Shown here: piece after piece, positions 1 through 6,863 of the stretch
Position numbering within the stretch: position 1 is the first letter of the stretch
Layout: every line of letters starts with the position of its first letter
Source of the DNA: Burkholderiaceae bacterium
Lineage (GTDB): Bacteria > Pseudomonadota > Gammaproteobacteria > Burkholderiales > Burkholderiaceae_D
DNA length: 14,979 nucleotides
Direction: 5' to 3'
Assembly (NCBI GenBank): GCA_014379395.1
Contig: JACMLV010000909.1
Coordinates: forward strand, 1 to 14,979
The notes under the pieces: generated by a model
Databases searched by the model: none
What the model saw: the letters and a program-made list of their open reading frames with translations, nothing else
What the model was told of the DNA's origin: nothing
Made by a program: the position numbers and the translations under genes

Positions 1-997
1 CCAGGTAGTAGGGGCAGACCTGGTGCGCCAGTGCCACCGTGCGCAAGGTGGTCTGGTCCAGCAGCGCCAGGCTGGAGGCGGCCGCGCGCGCAGCGGGCAA
101 GCGGTCGTAGAAGCCGCGCGCCAGTGGGCAGGAGGCGCCGTGGCAAGCCTTGTCGGGATGTTCGCAGGCGCTGCTTTTCGCTTCCAGTTCCAGCACGCGC
201 AGCGGCAGGGCCGGCGCGCTGGAGCGAATCAGCGCGCAGGCGTCGAGCGCGAGCTGGCGGCCGGGCGTCTTGGCGGTCAGGAAAAACACCTTGTCGATGC
301 CGTGCCTGGCGCTTGCCTTGAGCAGTGGGAACAGGCTGCCGACCGTCTTGCCGATGCCGGTCGGCGCCTGCGCCAGCAACCCGCAGCCGCGGCTGGCGGA
401 TTTGTACATCGCCTCGGCCAGTTCGCGCTGGCCGGGCCGGAAGGCGGGATGCGGGAAGGGCAGCGCCGCCAGCTGCGCGTCGCGCTCGGCGCGCTGCGCC
501 ATTTCCTGCTCCGCCCATGCCAGAAAGCGCGCGCATTGCAGATCGAAAAACTGGCGCAGCGCATCGGCGTCGGCGTCCTCGTGCAGCACCGTTTCCTGCC
601 GGCTGTCGATGTCGAAATACACCAGCGCCAGGCGCAGCTCGGCCAGTTCCAGTTTCCGGCACAGCAGATGGCCGTAGATTTTCAGCTGCGCCCAGTGCAG
701 CTGGCGCGCGTTGGCGGGCAGGGCGTCCAAGTCGCCGCGATGGGTCTTGATTTCTTCGAGCTGGCGCCGCTCCGGATCGTAGCCGTCGGCGCGGCCGCGC
801 ACACGCAGCGCGCCGAACTCGCCCTCCAGGCTCACTTCGCGCTGATAGCCGGCGCCGCGCCGCGCCGTCACCTGGGCGTGCCCGGCGACGCCTTCCTGCG
901 CCGACGGCGACGGAAAATAGCGCAGGTCGAGATCGCCCTCGCGCGCGCTGAATTCGCACAGCGCCCGCACCGCCACGGTATAGCGCGCGTCGCTCAT
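1..997 (-). CDS. XPD/DinG-type Fe-S DNA helicase with N-terminal PD-(D/E)XK nuclease-like domain (partial, 3' end outside window)
   Basis: An open frame on the minus strand starts at ATG 997-995 and continues past position 1, giving 332 visible residues. Residues about 50-115 look like a RecB/Cas4-type PD-(D/E)XK domain: D71 in GRADGY, E82 and K84 in EEIKT, then a Q-x-K-I-Y-G stretch. A Walker A motif (APTGIGKT, K217) opens the helicase core. Four cysteines, C278, C285, C290 and C328 (the last in VCPYYL), are spaced as in the 4Fe-4S domain of XPD/Rad3/DinG helicases, which unwind DNA 5' to 3'. The DEAH box and helicase domain 2 would lie beyond the left edge. The start overlaps the stop of the FAN1-like gene by ATGA, so the two are probably translationally coupled and act together in DNA repair. 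Family membership is well supported. Nuclease activity and substrate are inference. Confidence 0.88.
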   Translation of the reverse strand, partial: MSDARYTVAVRALCEFSAREGDLDLRYFPSPSAQEGVAGHAQVTARRGAGYQREVSLEGEFGALRVRGRADGYDPERRQLEEIKTHRGDLDALPANARQLHWAQLKIYGHLLCRKLELAELRLALVYFDIDSRQETVLHEDADADALRQFFDLQCARFLAWAEQEMAQRAERDAQLAALPFPHPAFRPGQRELAEAMYKSASRGCGLLAQAPTGIGKTVGSLFPLLKASARHGIDKVFFLTAKTPGRQLALDACALIRSSAPALPLRVLELEAKSSACEHPDKACHGASCPLARGFYDRLPAARAAASSLALLDQTTLRTVALAHQVCPYYL

Positions 998-2643
998 GCC
1001 GGGTCCGCGTCCCATTGCAGGTAGCAGACGGCGACCGGCATGCCGTGCTCGGCGCAGTAGGCGATCCAGCGCTTTTGGCTGTCTTGCAGGCGGTCGCCCG
1101 GCCCCTTCACTTCGATCATGTCGTAGCGCCGCTCGGCCGGCCAGAACTGGATCAGGTCGGGAAAGCCGCTGCGGTTGGCCTGGATGTCTTGCAGGATGCG
1201 CTCGCACCATTTCTTCAGATGCGGCGCCGGGATGCAGTCGAGCGCCAGGGCCAGCAAGGTTTCGTCGAGCACGTCCCAGGCGACGAACGGCGATTGAATC
1301 CCGCTCTTGGCCGCGTAGTTGCGCGCGATGGTGCGCCGGTATTGCCCCGAGTCGAACTCGGCCAGGCAGGCGGCGAAGTCGGCCGCGCGGCGCTGCTGGA
1401 AGTCGGCGCTATATAAATCGGCCGGGCCGCGGTGGAACGGGTGGAAGAAGGCGCCCGGGATCGGCTTGAAGATGACGTTCCAGCACAGCAGCCCGAACAG
1501 CGAGTTGATCAGCGTGTTCTCGACGTAATAGACCGGCGCCTCGGGCCGCGCCAGATGGTCGCGCACGGCCGCCTCGACGCAGCAGGGCGGGTACGGCGGC
1601 GGCAGGCGCAAGTCGATTTCGCGCGAGGCGGCGGCGGGCGGGGGCGCGAGCTTCGGATGGCCGAGCCGGCGCCGTAATCGAGGCGCGATGCGCAGCAATT
1701 GCTGGCGCTCGGCCTCGCTCTCCGGCGCCGCCTGGGCATCCAGCAATAGCGCGTGGGCTTCGCCGTGGCGCGCGCTCTTTTCCAGCACCCGGATCGCGCG
1801 CGCCCGCGCGCCCGGATAGGCGCAGTCGGCGTAGATCGCCAGCGCGCCGTCCCAGTCGGCGCGGCGTTCCAGTTCCTGGGCGATCTGGAAGCGCAGCTTG
1901 TCGCGCCGGCTGGCGAGCCAGTCGTTGTCGCTGGCGGCCAGACTCAGTTCGCGCAGCACGTCGGCCGCCGGCTCCTGCGCGTGAAAGCGTTCGCGGCAGC
2001 GCTGCAAGGCGAGGTAGTCGTCGATGTCGCGCCGGCTGCGAAAGCCGCGCGAGGCGGCGGAAAATTCGACCTTTTCATATTGGTAGACGCCCAGGTCGGA
2101 GAGCACGAACTCGGACCAGTCCTGGCGGAAGTTGCCAAAGAAAATCAGGCGCAGGCGCTCGCACAGCGCTTTGCTCAGGATGTGATAGACCTGGTCGCCC
2201 GATTCCGCGTGCCAGCTTGAAAAGGGCAGCGCGGCCGGATACTGCGGCTGCAGCGCCGCCAGTTGTTCGGCCTTGCGCGCGCCCTTGCCGTGCAGCGACA
2301 GCTGGAACAGGGCGCCGATCTCGCTCTTGTGCAGCAGGTCGAACAATTGTTCCAGCGACAGCAGCGGATCGCTCTCGATCCAGCCCAACGCGAGCAGCGG
2401 CGCCGCCGCCGCGCGCGGGTCGCCGATCTCCGCGTAGACGAGCTTGCTGGCCCGGAAGCGGCAACCCTTGCGCATCACCATCCGCACCAGCAGCGCGCGC
2501 GAGGCTTGCGGCAGCGGCGCGAAGCGGGCGATGAAGTCGGCCTCGGCGGGCGTGAGCAGATCGGCGTAGCGCGTGCCGATCCAGTCGAGCACGCGCTCGA
2601 AGTTTTCCAGGTAGTACAGGGGATTGTCGAGGACTTTGAGCAT
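994..2643 (-). CDS. FAN1-type VRR-NUC structure-specific nuclease
   Basis: This 549-residue protein matches bacterial homologues of Fanconi-associated nuclease 1, which cleave 5' flap and cross-link-related DNA structures. The N-terminus (LDNPLYYLENFERVLDW) and the region LLVRMVMRKG...SKLVYAEIG at about 54-73 are typical of the family. The centre (about 220-330) is helical and TPR-like. The segment SLFGLLCWNVIF...P.ADLY precedes the C-terminal VRR-NUC domain (about 490-540), whose PD-(D/E)XK residues are visible as D496 in GFPDL, E511-V-K513 and Q523. Length is normal for the bacterial form. The ATG at 2643 fits the family's usual N-terminus, although no clear Shine-Dalgarno precedes it. The stop overlaps the start of the downstream helicase. 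A LexA box 22 bp upstream suggests SOS induction. Function is inferred from family. Confidence 0.93.
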   Translation of the reverse strand: MLKVLDNPLYYLENFERVLDWIGTRYADLLTPAEADFIARFAPLPQASRALLVRMVMRKGCRFRASKLVYAEIGDPRAAAAPLLALGWIESDPLLSLEQLFDLLHKSEIGALFQLSLHGKGARKAEQLAALQPQYPAALPFSSWHAESGDQVYHILSKALCERLRLIFFGNFRQDWSEFVLSDLGVYQYEKVEFSAASRGFRSRRDIDDYLALQRCRERFHAQEPAADVLRELSLAASDNDWLASRRDKLRFQIAQELERRADWDGALAIYADCAYPGARARAIRVLEKSARHGEAHALLLDAQAAPESEAERQQLLRIAPRLRRRLGHPKLAPPPAAASREIDLRLPPPYPPCCVEAAVRDHLARPEAPVYYVENTLINSLFGLLCWNVIFKPIPGAFFHPFHRGPADLYSADFQQRRAADFAACLAEFDSGQYRRTIARNYAAKSGIQSPFVAWDVLDETLLALALDCIPAPHLKKWCERILQDIQANRSGFPDLIQFWPAERRYDMIEVKGPGDRLQDSQKRWIAYCAEHGMPVAVCYLQWDADPA

Positions 2644-2664
2644 GGTGCGCGCGGCGGCGGATAA

Positions 2665-2680
2665 CTGTGTTTATATACAG
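2665..2680. promoter_or_regulatory. LexA (SOS) box upstream of the FAN1-helicase operon
   Basis: The sequence CTGTGTTTATATACAG fits the proteobacterial LexA consensus CTGT-N8-ACAG exactly, with an AT-rich alternating centre. It lies 22 bp before the FAN1-like start. On the minus strand it contains TATAAA (2675-2670), a plausible -10 element, so bound LexA would block polymerase. No convincing -35 was seen. Confidence 0.85.
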
Positions 2681-2761
2681 TTTATCGCGTTACCCCAGCC
2701 TTGCCCAGATAATTCAAGCGGGCGCGCGGCCGCGGCCACAGCGCCGGGCGGACCCGGAATG

Positions 2762-2792
2762 CAAAACGGACCGCGGCGAGCGGTCCGTTTTG
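2762..2792 (-). terminator. Rho-independent terminator of the phasin gene
   Basis: A 13-bp perfect stem (2762-2774 with 2780-2792) and 5-nt loop has A/T runs at both bases, so it can work in both directions. It lies 15 bp past the phasin stop codon on the minus strand and isolates the SOS operon from phasin read-through. Confidence 0.88.
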
Positions 2793-2807
2793 TACGGGCA
2801 GGCTAAG

Positions 2808-3368
2808 TTATTTCTTGGCTTTGGTAGCTTTGGCCGGTGCCTGGTTGACTTGCTCGGCGGCCTTGGCGATTTGCGATTCCAGCACTTGCACCGCCTGGCG
2901 CGTGGCCTTGGTCACTTGCTCGTAGCCGTTGAAGGCGTTGTCGATCGCGGTCTTGACGATGGAGACGGCGTTTTCCGAACCCGGACGCACGTTCTTGGTG
3001 ACGTCGTAGATCAGCGCGCTCAGATTGCTTTTCGCTTCGGCCATGTGGGCGTCGGCGGCGGCGGTGAATTCGGTCTGGATGTCCTTGATGATGTCGGCCA
3101 GTTGCTGGTTATAGGCGGCGCTGCCGGCCACGCCGGTCTGCACTTTCGCCTGCGCCAGGTCGAGCGCGGCCTTTGGATCTTTGGCCTGGCTGATCTCCTT
3201 GCCGGTGGCCAGCGTATCTTCGACGCCGGACTTGGCCGTTGCCATATTCAATGCGACCACTTGCTCGACGCCTTGCACCGCTTTATTGGTGAGTGTGTTA
3301 AAGGTCTCGAGCTGGAATTCAAACAGGGCTTTGGTGGCGGATGCGAATTGTTCGGGATTGGTAAACAT
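2808..3368 (-). CDS. phaP: Phasin family protein (polyhydroxyalkanoate granule-associated)
   Basis: The 186-residue protein starts MFTNPEQFASATKALFEFQLETF and is almost entirely amphipathic helix. It ends in an Ala/Lys-rich tail (APAKATKAKK). This is the pattern of the betaproteobacterial phasin_2 family, small proteins that coat cytoplasmic polyhydroxyalkanoate granules and limit their size. No signal peptide or membrane segment is seen. A strong ribosome binding site (GAGGAG, about 6 nt before the ATG) fixes the start and suggests high expression, as usual for phasins. The gene stands alone: its own terminator lies just past the stop, and a plausible sigma-70 promoter lies about 80 bp upstream. 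Several phasin paralogues are common in such genomes, so the exact phaP number cannot be assigned. Confidence 0.93.
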   Translation of the reverse strand: MFTNPEQFASATKALFEFQLETFNTLTNKAVQGVEQVVALNMATAKSGVEDTLATGKEISQAKDPKAALDLAQAKVQTGVAGSAAYNQQLADIIKDIQTEFTAAADAHMAEAKSNLSALIYDVTKNVRPGSENAVSIVKTAIDNAFNGYEQVTKATRQAVQVLESQIAKAAEQVNQAPAKATKAKK

Positions 3369-3449
3369 TGGATCTCCTCATTGAAATGGGAACGGCGGAT
3401 CTGCGCAATTATCCCGGCGGCGGGATAGGGCCGGTATGAGCTGCGTTCC

Positions 3450-3478
3450 ATTATTTAACAATTGCCTCTTTTGCGCAA
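3450..3478 (-). promoter_or_regulatory. Putative sigma-70 promoter of the phasin gene
   Basis: On the minus strand TTGCGC (3478-3473) and AATAAT (3455-3450) are separated by 17 bp, with an AT-rich stretch between them. It is the best sigma-70 match between the tRNA terminator and the phasin start. The -35 is only a half match. Confidence 0.45.
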
Positions 3479-3501
3479 CGGCTATCTTTTTGCCCAATAA
3501 A

Positions 3502-3537
3502 AAACGCCGTCAACCCGATTAAGAGTTGACGGCGTTT
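3502..3537 (-). terminator. Terminator of tRNA-Leu copy 1
   Basis: A 13-bp stem (3502-3514 with 3525-3537) and 10-nt loop is followed on the minus strand by a run of six T. It lies 23 bp beyond the tRNA 3' end. Its outer stem (AAACGCCG/CGGCGTTT) is the same as in the terminator of copy 2. Confidence 0.88.
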
Positions 3538-3559
3538 CTTTTACTGCTTATCCGGTAGA

Positions 3560-3645
3560 TGGTGCCCACGGAGGGACTCGAACCCCCACACCTTTACGGC
3601 ACATGGACCTGAACCATGCGCGTCTACCAATTCCGCCACGTGGGC
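3560..3645 (-). tRNA. tRNA-Leu (anticodon CAG), copy 1
   Basis: The minus strand reads GCCCACGTGGCGGAATTGG at the 5' end and closes with GTTCGAGTC, the pairing acceptor strand CGTGGGC, discriminator A and an encoded CCA. The anticodon arm is CATGG-TTCAGGT-CCATG, giving anticodon CAG, which reads CUG leucine codons. The long variable arm is the class II type expected for leucine. The gene is 86 nt, one nucleotide longer than copy 2 because of an extra A in the variable-arm region (GTAAAGG against GTAAGG). It has its own promoter and terminator. Confidence 0.97.
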
Positions 3646-3703
3646 ACTGGTACTGCTCTTTGCTGCCCTCTGTTACTCAGTGTGTCTTGCAACAGAGGCC
3701 CGA

Positions 3704-3732
3704 ATCTTACGGGAAGCTATCTCATCGGTCAA
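3704..3732 (-). promoter_or_regulatory. Promoter of tRNA-Leu copy 1
   Basis: On the minus strand TTGACC (3732-3727) and TAAGAT (3709-3704) are separated by exactly 17 bp, followed by a GC-rich discriminator (TCGGGCC) typical of stringently controlled stable-RNA promoters. The tRNA 5' end lies about 50 nt past the expected start site. Confidence 0.75.
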
Positions 3733-3950
3733 TAGCCAATTGCGATTTTTTATTCAATGGCGATTATGTAATGCCGGCGGACGGGGAGGCGGGTGCGCCG
3801 CGCGCAGGAATATCGAAAGCGGGGTCGTGACGTTATGGCAAGAAGGTGGCCGGCAGTGCGTGGAATGGCGCGCGCCGCCGCCGCGGGGAATTGGGAATCG
3901 CACAGACTGCGATGGCGGCGTGCTCGGCAGATAATATCGGCCCGGAAAAG
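3733..3950. other. Spacer between the two tRNA-Leu units, no gene seen
   Basis: Apart from the promoter of copy 1 and the terminator of copy 2, the 359-bp stretch between the tRNA genes holds no recognisable gene. The short open frames here have no family resemblance and no ribosome binding sites. Confidence 0.6.
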
Positions 3951-3990
3951 AAAAAACGCCGCAAGCTAATTAAAGCTTGCGGCGTTTTTT
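3951..3990 (-). terminator. Terminator of tRNA-Leu copy 2
   Basis: A 17-bp stem including its A/T base (3951-3967 with 3974-3990) encloses a 6-nt loop and ends, on the minus strand, in six T. It starts 15 bp past the tRNA 3' end. Confidence 0.9.
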
Positions 3991-4004
3991 GCGTATTCGG
4001 TAGA

Positions 4005-4089
4005 TGGTGCCCACGGAGGGACTCGAACCCCCACACCTTACGGCACATGGACCTGAACCATGCGCGTCTACCAATTCCGCCACGTGGGC
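4005..4089 (-). tRNA. tRNA-Leu (anticodon CAG), copy 2
   Basis: This 85-nt gene is identical to copy 1 except for one missing A in the variable-arm region. The acceptor stem GCCCACG/CGTGGGC, anticodon CAG, class II variable arm and encoded CCA are all intact. The 3' flank (GGTAGAT next to the CCA end) is also shared with copy 1, so the two are a tandem duplication that included flanking DNA. Two candidate promoters lie upstream. Confidence 0.97.
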
Positions 4090-4113
4090 ACTGTTACTGC
4101 AACAACTTCTGCT

Positions 4114-4119
4114 ATTATA
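4114..4119 (-). promoter_or_regulatory. Candidate proximal -10 (P2) of tRNA-Leu copy 2
   Basis: A perfect TATAAT on the minus strand lies 24 bp before the tRNA 5' end. The -35 position holds only TGGCGC or CTGGCG (17- or 18-bp spacing), so the promoter would be weak or activator dependent. Confidence 0.45.
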
Positions 4120-4232
4120 GCGACTTGAAGAGTTTTGCGCCAGATGAACTTTCGTTCCATGCTGCACATCCACTCTGTTACCGCTTTCCCGTTTCGACTT
4201 GCTTTTTCAAGCTCGTCGCTGCGAGAGACCGA

Positions 4233-4260
4233 ATTATAGAGCAATATCCCAGGATGTCAA
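4233..4260 (-). promoter_or_regulatory. Consensus sigma-70 promoter (P1) reading toward tRNA-Leu copy 2
   Basis: On the minus strand a perfect TTGACA (4260-4255) and a perfect TATAAT (4238-4233) are separated by 16 bp. The expected start near 4226 gives a leader of about 137 nt before the tRNA. Confidence 0.75.
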
Positions 4261-4339
4261 AGACCCTCCACGGAATTTTTTTAACCCCCCGGCGTTAGGC
4301 AAACTGCGTCCCTGTCCGGTACACTACGCCTCTCATCGT

Positions 4340-4374
4340 GTCAATATTGACGGTTCGGATTAGCGAGTTAATAC
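4340..4374 (+). promoter_or_regulatory. Putative rnr promoter overlapped by a perfect palindrome
   Basis: TTGACG (4347-4352) and TAATAC (4369-4374) are separated by 16 bp and would start transcription near 4381, about 35 nt before rnr. The 12-bp perfect palindrome GTCAATATTGAC (4340-4351) covers the -35 and could be a regulator site. A second set, TTGTAA (4380-4385) and TATAGA (4403-4408) with 17-bp spacing, would start almost at the rnr start codon. Confidence 0.4.
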
Positions 4375-4415
4375 TTAATTTGTAATCACTGTTAATAATA
4401 ACTATAGAAATACTT

Positions 4416-6860
4416 TTGAGCCAACATACCCACACCATCCCCAGCCGGGAGGAAATCCTCGGCATCTTCCGTAGCGTCAAAGCGGCGCTTGATCCGCACT
4501 CTCTGGCGCAATCGCTCGACGTGCATGCCGAGTCGATGGACGTTTTATTGCGCCGCCTGCGCGCAATGGAGCGCGACGGCCAAATCAAATCCGATAAGAG
4601 CGGCGCCTACGCGCTGGCCGACCAGAGCGGCTTCATCGCCGGGCGCGTCAGCAGTCATCGCGACGGCTTCGGCTTCGTCATTCCGGACCAGGCGGGCGAC
4701 GATCTGTTCCTGCCTGAAAAGGAAATGCAGAAAGTGCTGCATGGTGACAAGGTCCTGGCCAAGGTGGTCGGGGTCGACCGCCGCGGCCGTCCGGAAGGCA
4801 CCATCGTCGAAGTCGTCGAGCGCGCCAACAGCCACATCATCGGCCGCCTGATCAACGACAACGGCACCTGGGTCGTCGCGCCGGAAGACCAGCGCATCGG
4901 CCAGGACATCCTGCTCGCCGGTTCGCCCGGCAAGGCCAAGGCCGGCCAGATCGTCAGCGTCGAGCTGACCGAGCAGCCGGCCCGCTTCAAGCAGCCGGTC
5001 GGCCGCATCGTCGAGGTGCTCGGCGAACTGGACGACCCCGGCATGGAGATCGAAATCGCGGTGCGCAAGTTCAATGTGCCGCACATCTTCTCGGCCAACG
5101 CGCTGAAGCAGGCCGCCAAGCTGCCCGACGAGGTGCGCGAAGCCGACTTGGGCGACCGGGTCGACCTGCGCGACGTGCCGATGGTCACCATCGACGGCGA
5201 GGACGCGCGCGACTTCGACGACGCGGTTTACTGCGAGCCGGTCAAGGTCGGCCGCGCCAACTACTACCGCCTGATCGTCGCGATCGCCGACGTCAGCCAT
5301 TACGTGAAGCCGAACGACGCGCTCGACGTCGACGCGCTCGAACGCAGCACCTCGGTGTATTTCCCGCGCCGCGTGATTCCGATGCTGCCCGAGAAGTTGT
5401 CCAACGGCCTGTGCTCGCTGAACCCGGCCGTCGACCGCCTGACCCTGGTGTGCGACGCGGTCGTCACCGCCGGCGGCGAGATCAAGGCCTACCAGTTCTA
5501 TCCGGCCGTGATCCATTCGGCCGCGCGCCTGACCTACAACGAGGTGGCTGACATCCTCGGCAACACCAAGGGGCCGGAGGCGGCGCGCCGCCAGGACATC
5601 GTGCCGCACCTGCTCAACCTGTACGCGGTGTATCAGGCGCTGCTCAAGGCGCGCACCGAGCGCGGCGCGATCGACTTCGAGACCACCGAGACCTACATCG
5701 TCTGCAATCCGATGGGCAAGATCGAGAAGATCATCCCGCGCACCCGCAACGACGCCCACAAGGTGATCGAGGAGTGCATGCTGGCGGCCAACGTGTGCGC
5801 CGCCGACCTGCTGCTGCGCAACAAGCATCCGGGCACCTACCGCATCCACGCCAGCCCGACCACGGAAAAGCTGAACCAGGTGCGCACCTTCCTCAAGCAG
5901 GTCGGCCTGAACCTGGGCGGCGGCGACAAGCCGGCCGCCTCGGACTACGCCGAGCTGATGAAGAAGGTCAAGGAGCGCCCCGACGCCGCGCTGTTGCAAA
6001 CCATGCTGCTGCGCTCGATGCAGCAGGCGGTCTACAGCCCGGACAACATCGGCCACTTCGGCCTGGCCTACGAGGCCTACGCCCACTTCACCAGCCCGAT
6101 CCGGCGTTATCCGGACCTGCTGACGCACCGCGCCATCAAGGCCATCCTGGCCGGCAAGCGCTACGAGCCGAAGCTGAAGGAAACGAGCGTCCTGAACACC
6201 AACGTGTCGAACGCGACGCGCAAGCAGCAGGTCAAGGACAAGGCCGAGGGCAAGCAGAAGCAAGTGGCCGACATGACCATCTGGGACGCGCTCGGCGTGC
6301 ACTGCTCGGCCAACGAGCGGCGCGCCGACGAGGCCTCGCGCGACGTCGAAGCCTGGCTCAAGTGCTACTTCATGCAAGACAAGCTGGGCGAGGAGTTCAC
6401 CGGCATGATCACCGGCGTGACCACCTTCGGCATCTTCGTCCAGCTCGACCAGCTGTTCGTCGAGGGCCTGGTGCACGTGACCGAACTGGGCACCGACTAC
6501 TTCCAGTACGACGACGCGCGCCATGAATTGCGCGGCGAGCGCAGCGGCAAGCGCTACCAGCTGACCGACCGCGTCACCGTGCAGGTCGCCCGCGTCGACC
6601 TGGAAGCGCGCAAGATCGACCTGCGCATGGTGGCGGAGGAGGGCGAGGAGCCGATCGTGCCGAAGGCGCGCAGCGGCAAGGGCGGCGGCGGTGGCCGCAA
6701 CGGCGCGGCCGAGCAAACGATGGTCAAGCCGGCGCCGAAGGCCTCGCACCACCAGCCGAAGGCGGGCGATAACGCCAGCCGGCCATCCCGGCGCGGCAAA
6801 TCCGGCGCCGCCGCGGCGCCAGCGAAAGCTGTTTCAAAATCAAGCAAGAAGAAGCGATAA
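4416..6860 (+). CDS. rnr: Ribonuclease R
   Basis: This 814-residue 3'-to-5' exoribonuclease degrades structured RNA and takes part in RNA quality control. The order is complete: a winged-helix N-terminus (about 10-70), cold-shock/OB domains (about 75-230), the RNB catalytic domain with TIDGEDARDFDDAV at 258-271 (metal-binding D260, D266, D268, D269), an S1 domain (about 658-735, GMITGVTTFGIFVQL) and a Lys/Ala-rich tail ending KSSKKKR, typical of RNase R rather than RNase II. The start is unusual: the only reasonable codon is TTG at 4416. No ATG or GTG lies between it and the in-frame stop at 4383, and no Shine-Dalgarno is seen. The N-terminus SREEILGIF supports a start here. rlmB follows after 3 bp, so the two form an operon. 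Confidence 0.96.
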   Translation: MSQHTHTIPSREEILGIFRSVKAALDPHSLAQSLDVHAESMDVLLRRLRAMERDGQIKSDKSGAYALADQSGFIAGRVSSHRDGFGFVIPDQAGDDLFLPEKEMQKVLHGDKVLAKVVGVDRRGRPEGTIVEVVERANSHIIGRLINDNGTWVVAPEDQRIGQDILLAGSPGKAKAGQIVSVELTEQPARFKQPVGRIVEVLGELDDPGMEIEIAVRKFNVPHIFSANALKQAAKLPDEVREADLGDRVDLRDVPMVTIDGEDARDFDDAVYCEPVKVGRANYYRLIVAIADVSHYVKPNDALDVDALERSTSVYFPRRVIPMLPEKLSNGLCSLNPAVDRLTLVCDAVVTAGGEIKAYQFYPAVIHSAARLTYNEVADILGNTKGPEAARRQDIVPHLLNLYAVYQALLKARTERGAIDFETTETYIVCNPMGKIEKIIPRTRNDAHKVIEECMLAANVCAADLLLRNKHPGTYRIHASPTTEKLNQVRTFLKQVGLNLGGGDKPAASDYAELMKKVKERPDAALLQTMLLRSMQQAVYSPDNIGHFGLAYEAYAHFTSPIRRYPDLLTHRAIKAILAGKRYEPKLKETSVLNTNVSNATRKQQVKDKAEGKQKQVADMTIWDALGVHCSANERRADEASRDVEAWLKCYFMQDKLGEEFTGMITGVTTFGIFVQLDQLFVEGLVHVTELGTDYFQYDDARHELRGERSGKRYQLTDRVTVQVARVDLEARKIDLRMVAEEGEEPIVPKARSGKGGGGGRNGAAEQTMVKPAPKASHHQPKAGDNASRPSRRGKSGAAAAPAKAVSKSSKKKR

Positions 6861-6863
6861 CAC

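Noticed and set aside
23..1024. 333-residue plus-strand open frame opposite the helicase
   Set aside because: The minus strand encodes recognisable helicase motifs across the whole interval; this frame is Arg/Ala/Gln-rich shadow.
4545..6752. 735-residue open frame on the minus strand opposite rnr
   Set aside because: It is antisense to a clearly conserved RNase R, has low-complexity Val/Asp/Leu/Ala composition from GC-rich codon bias, and matches no family.
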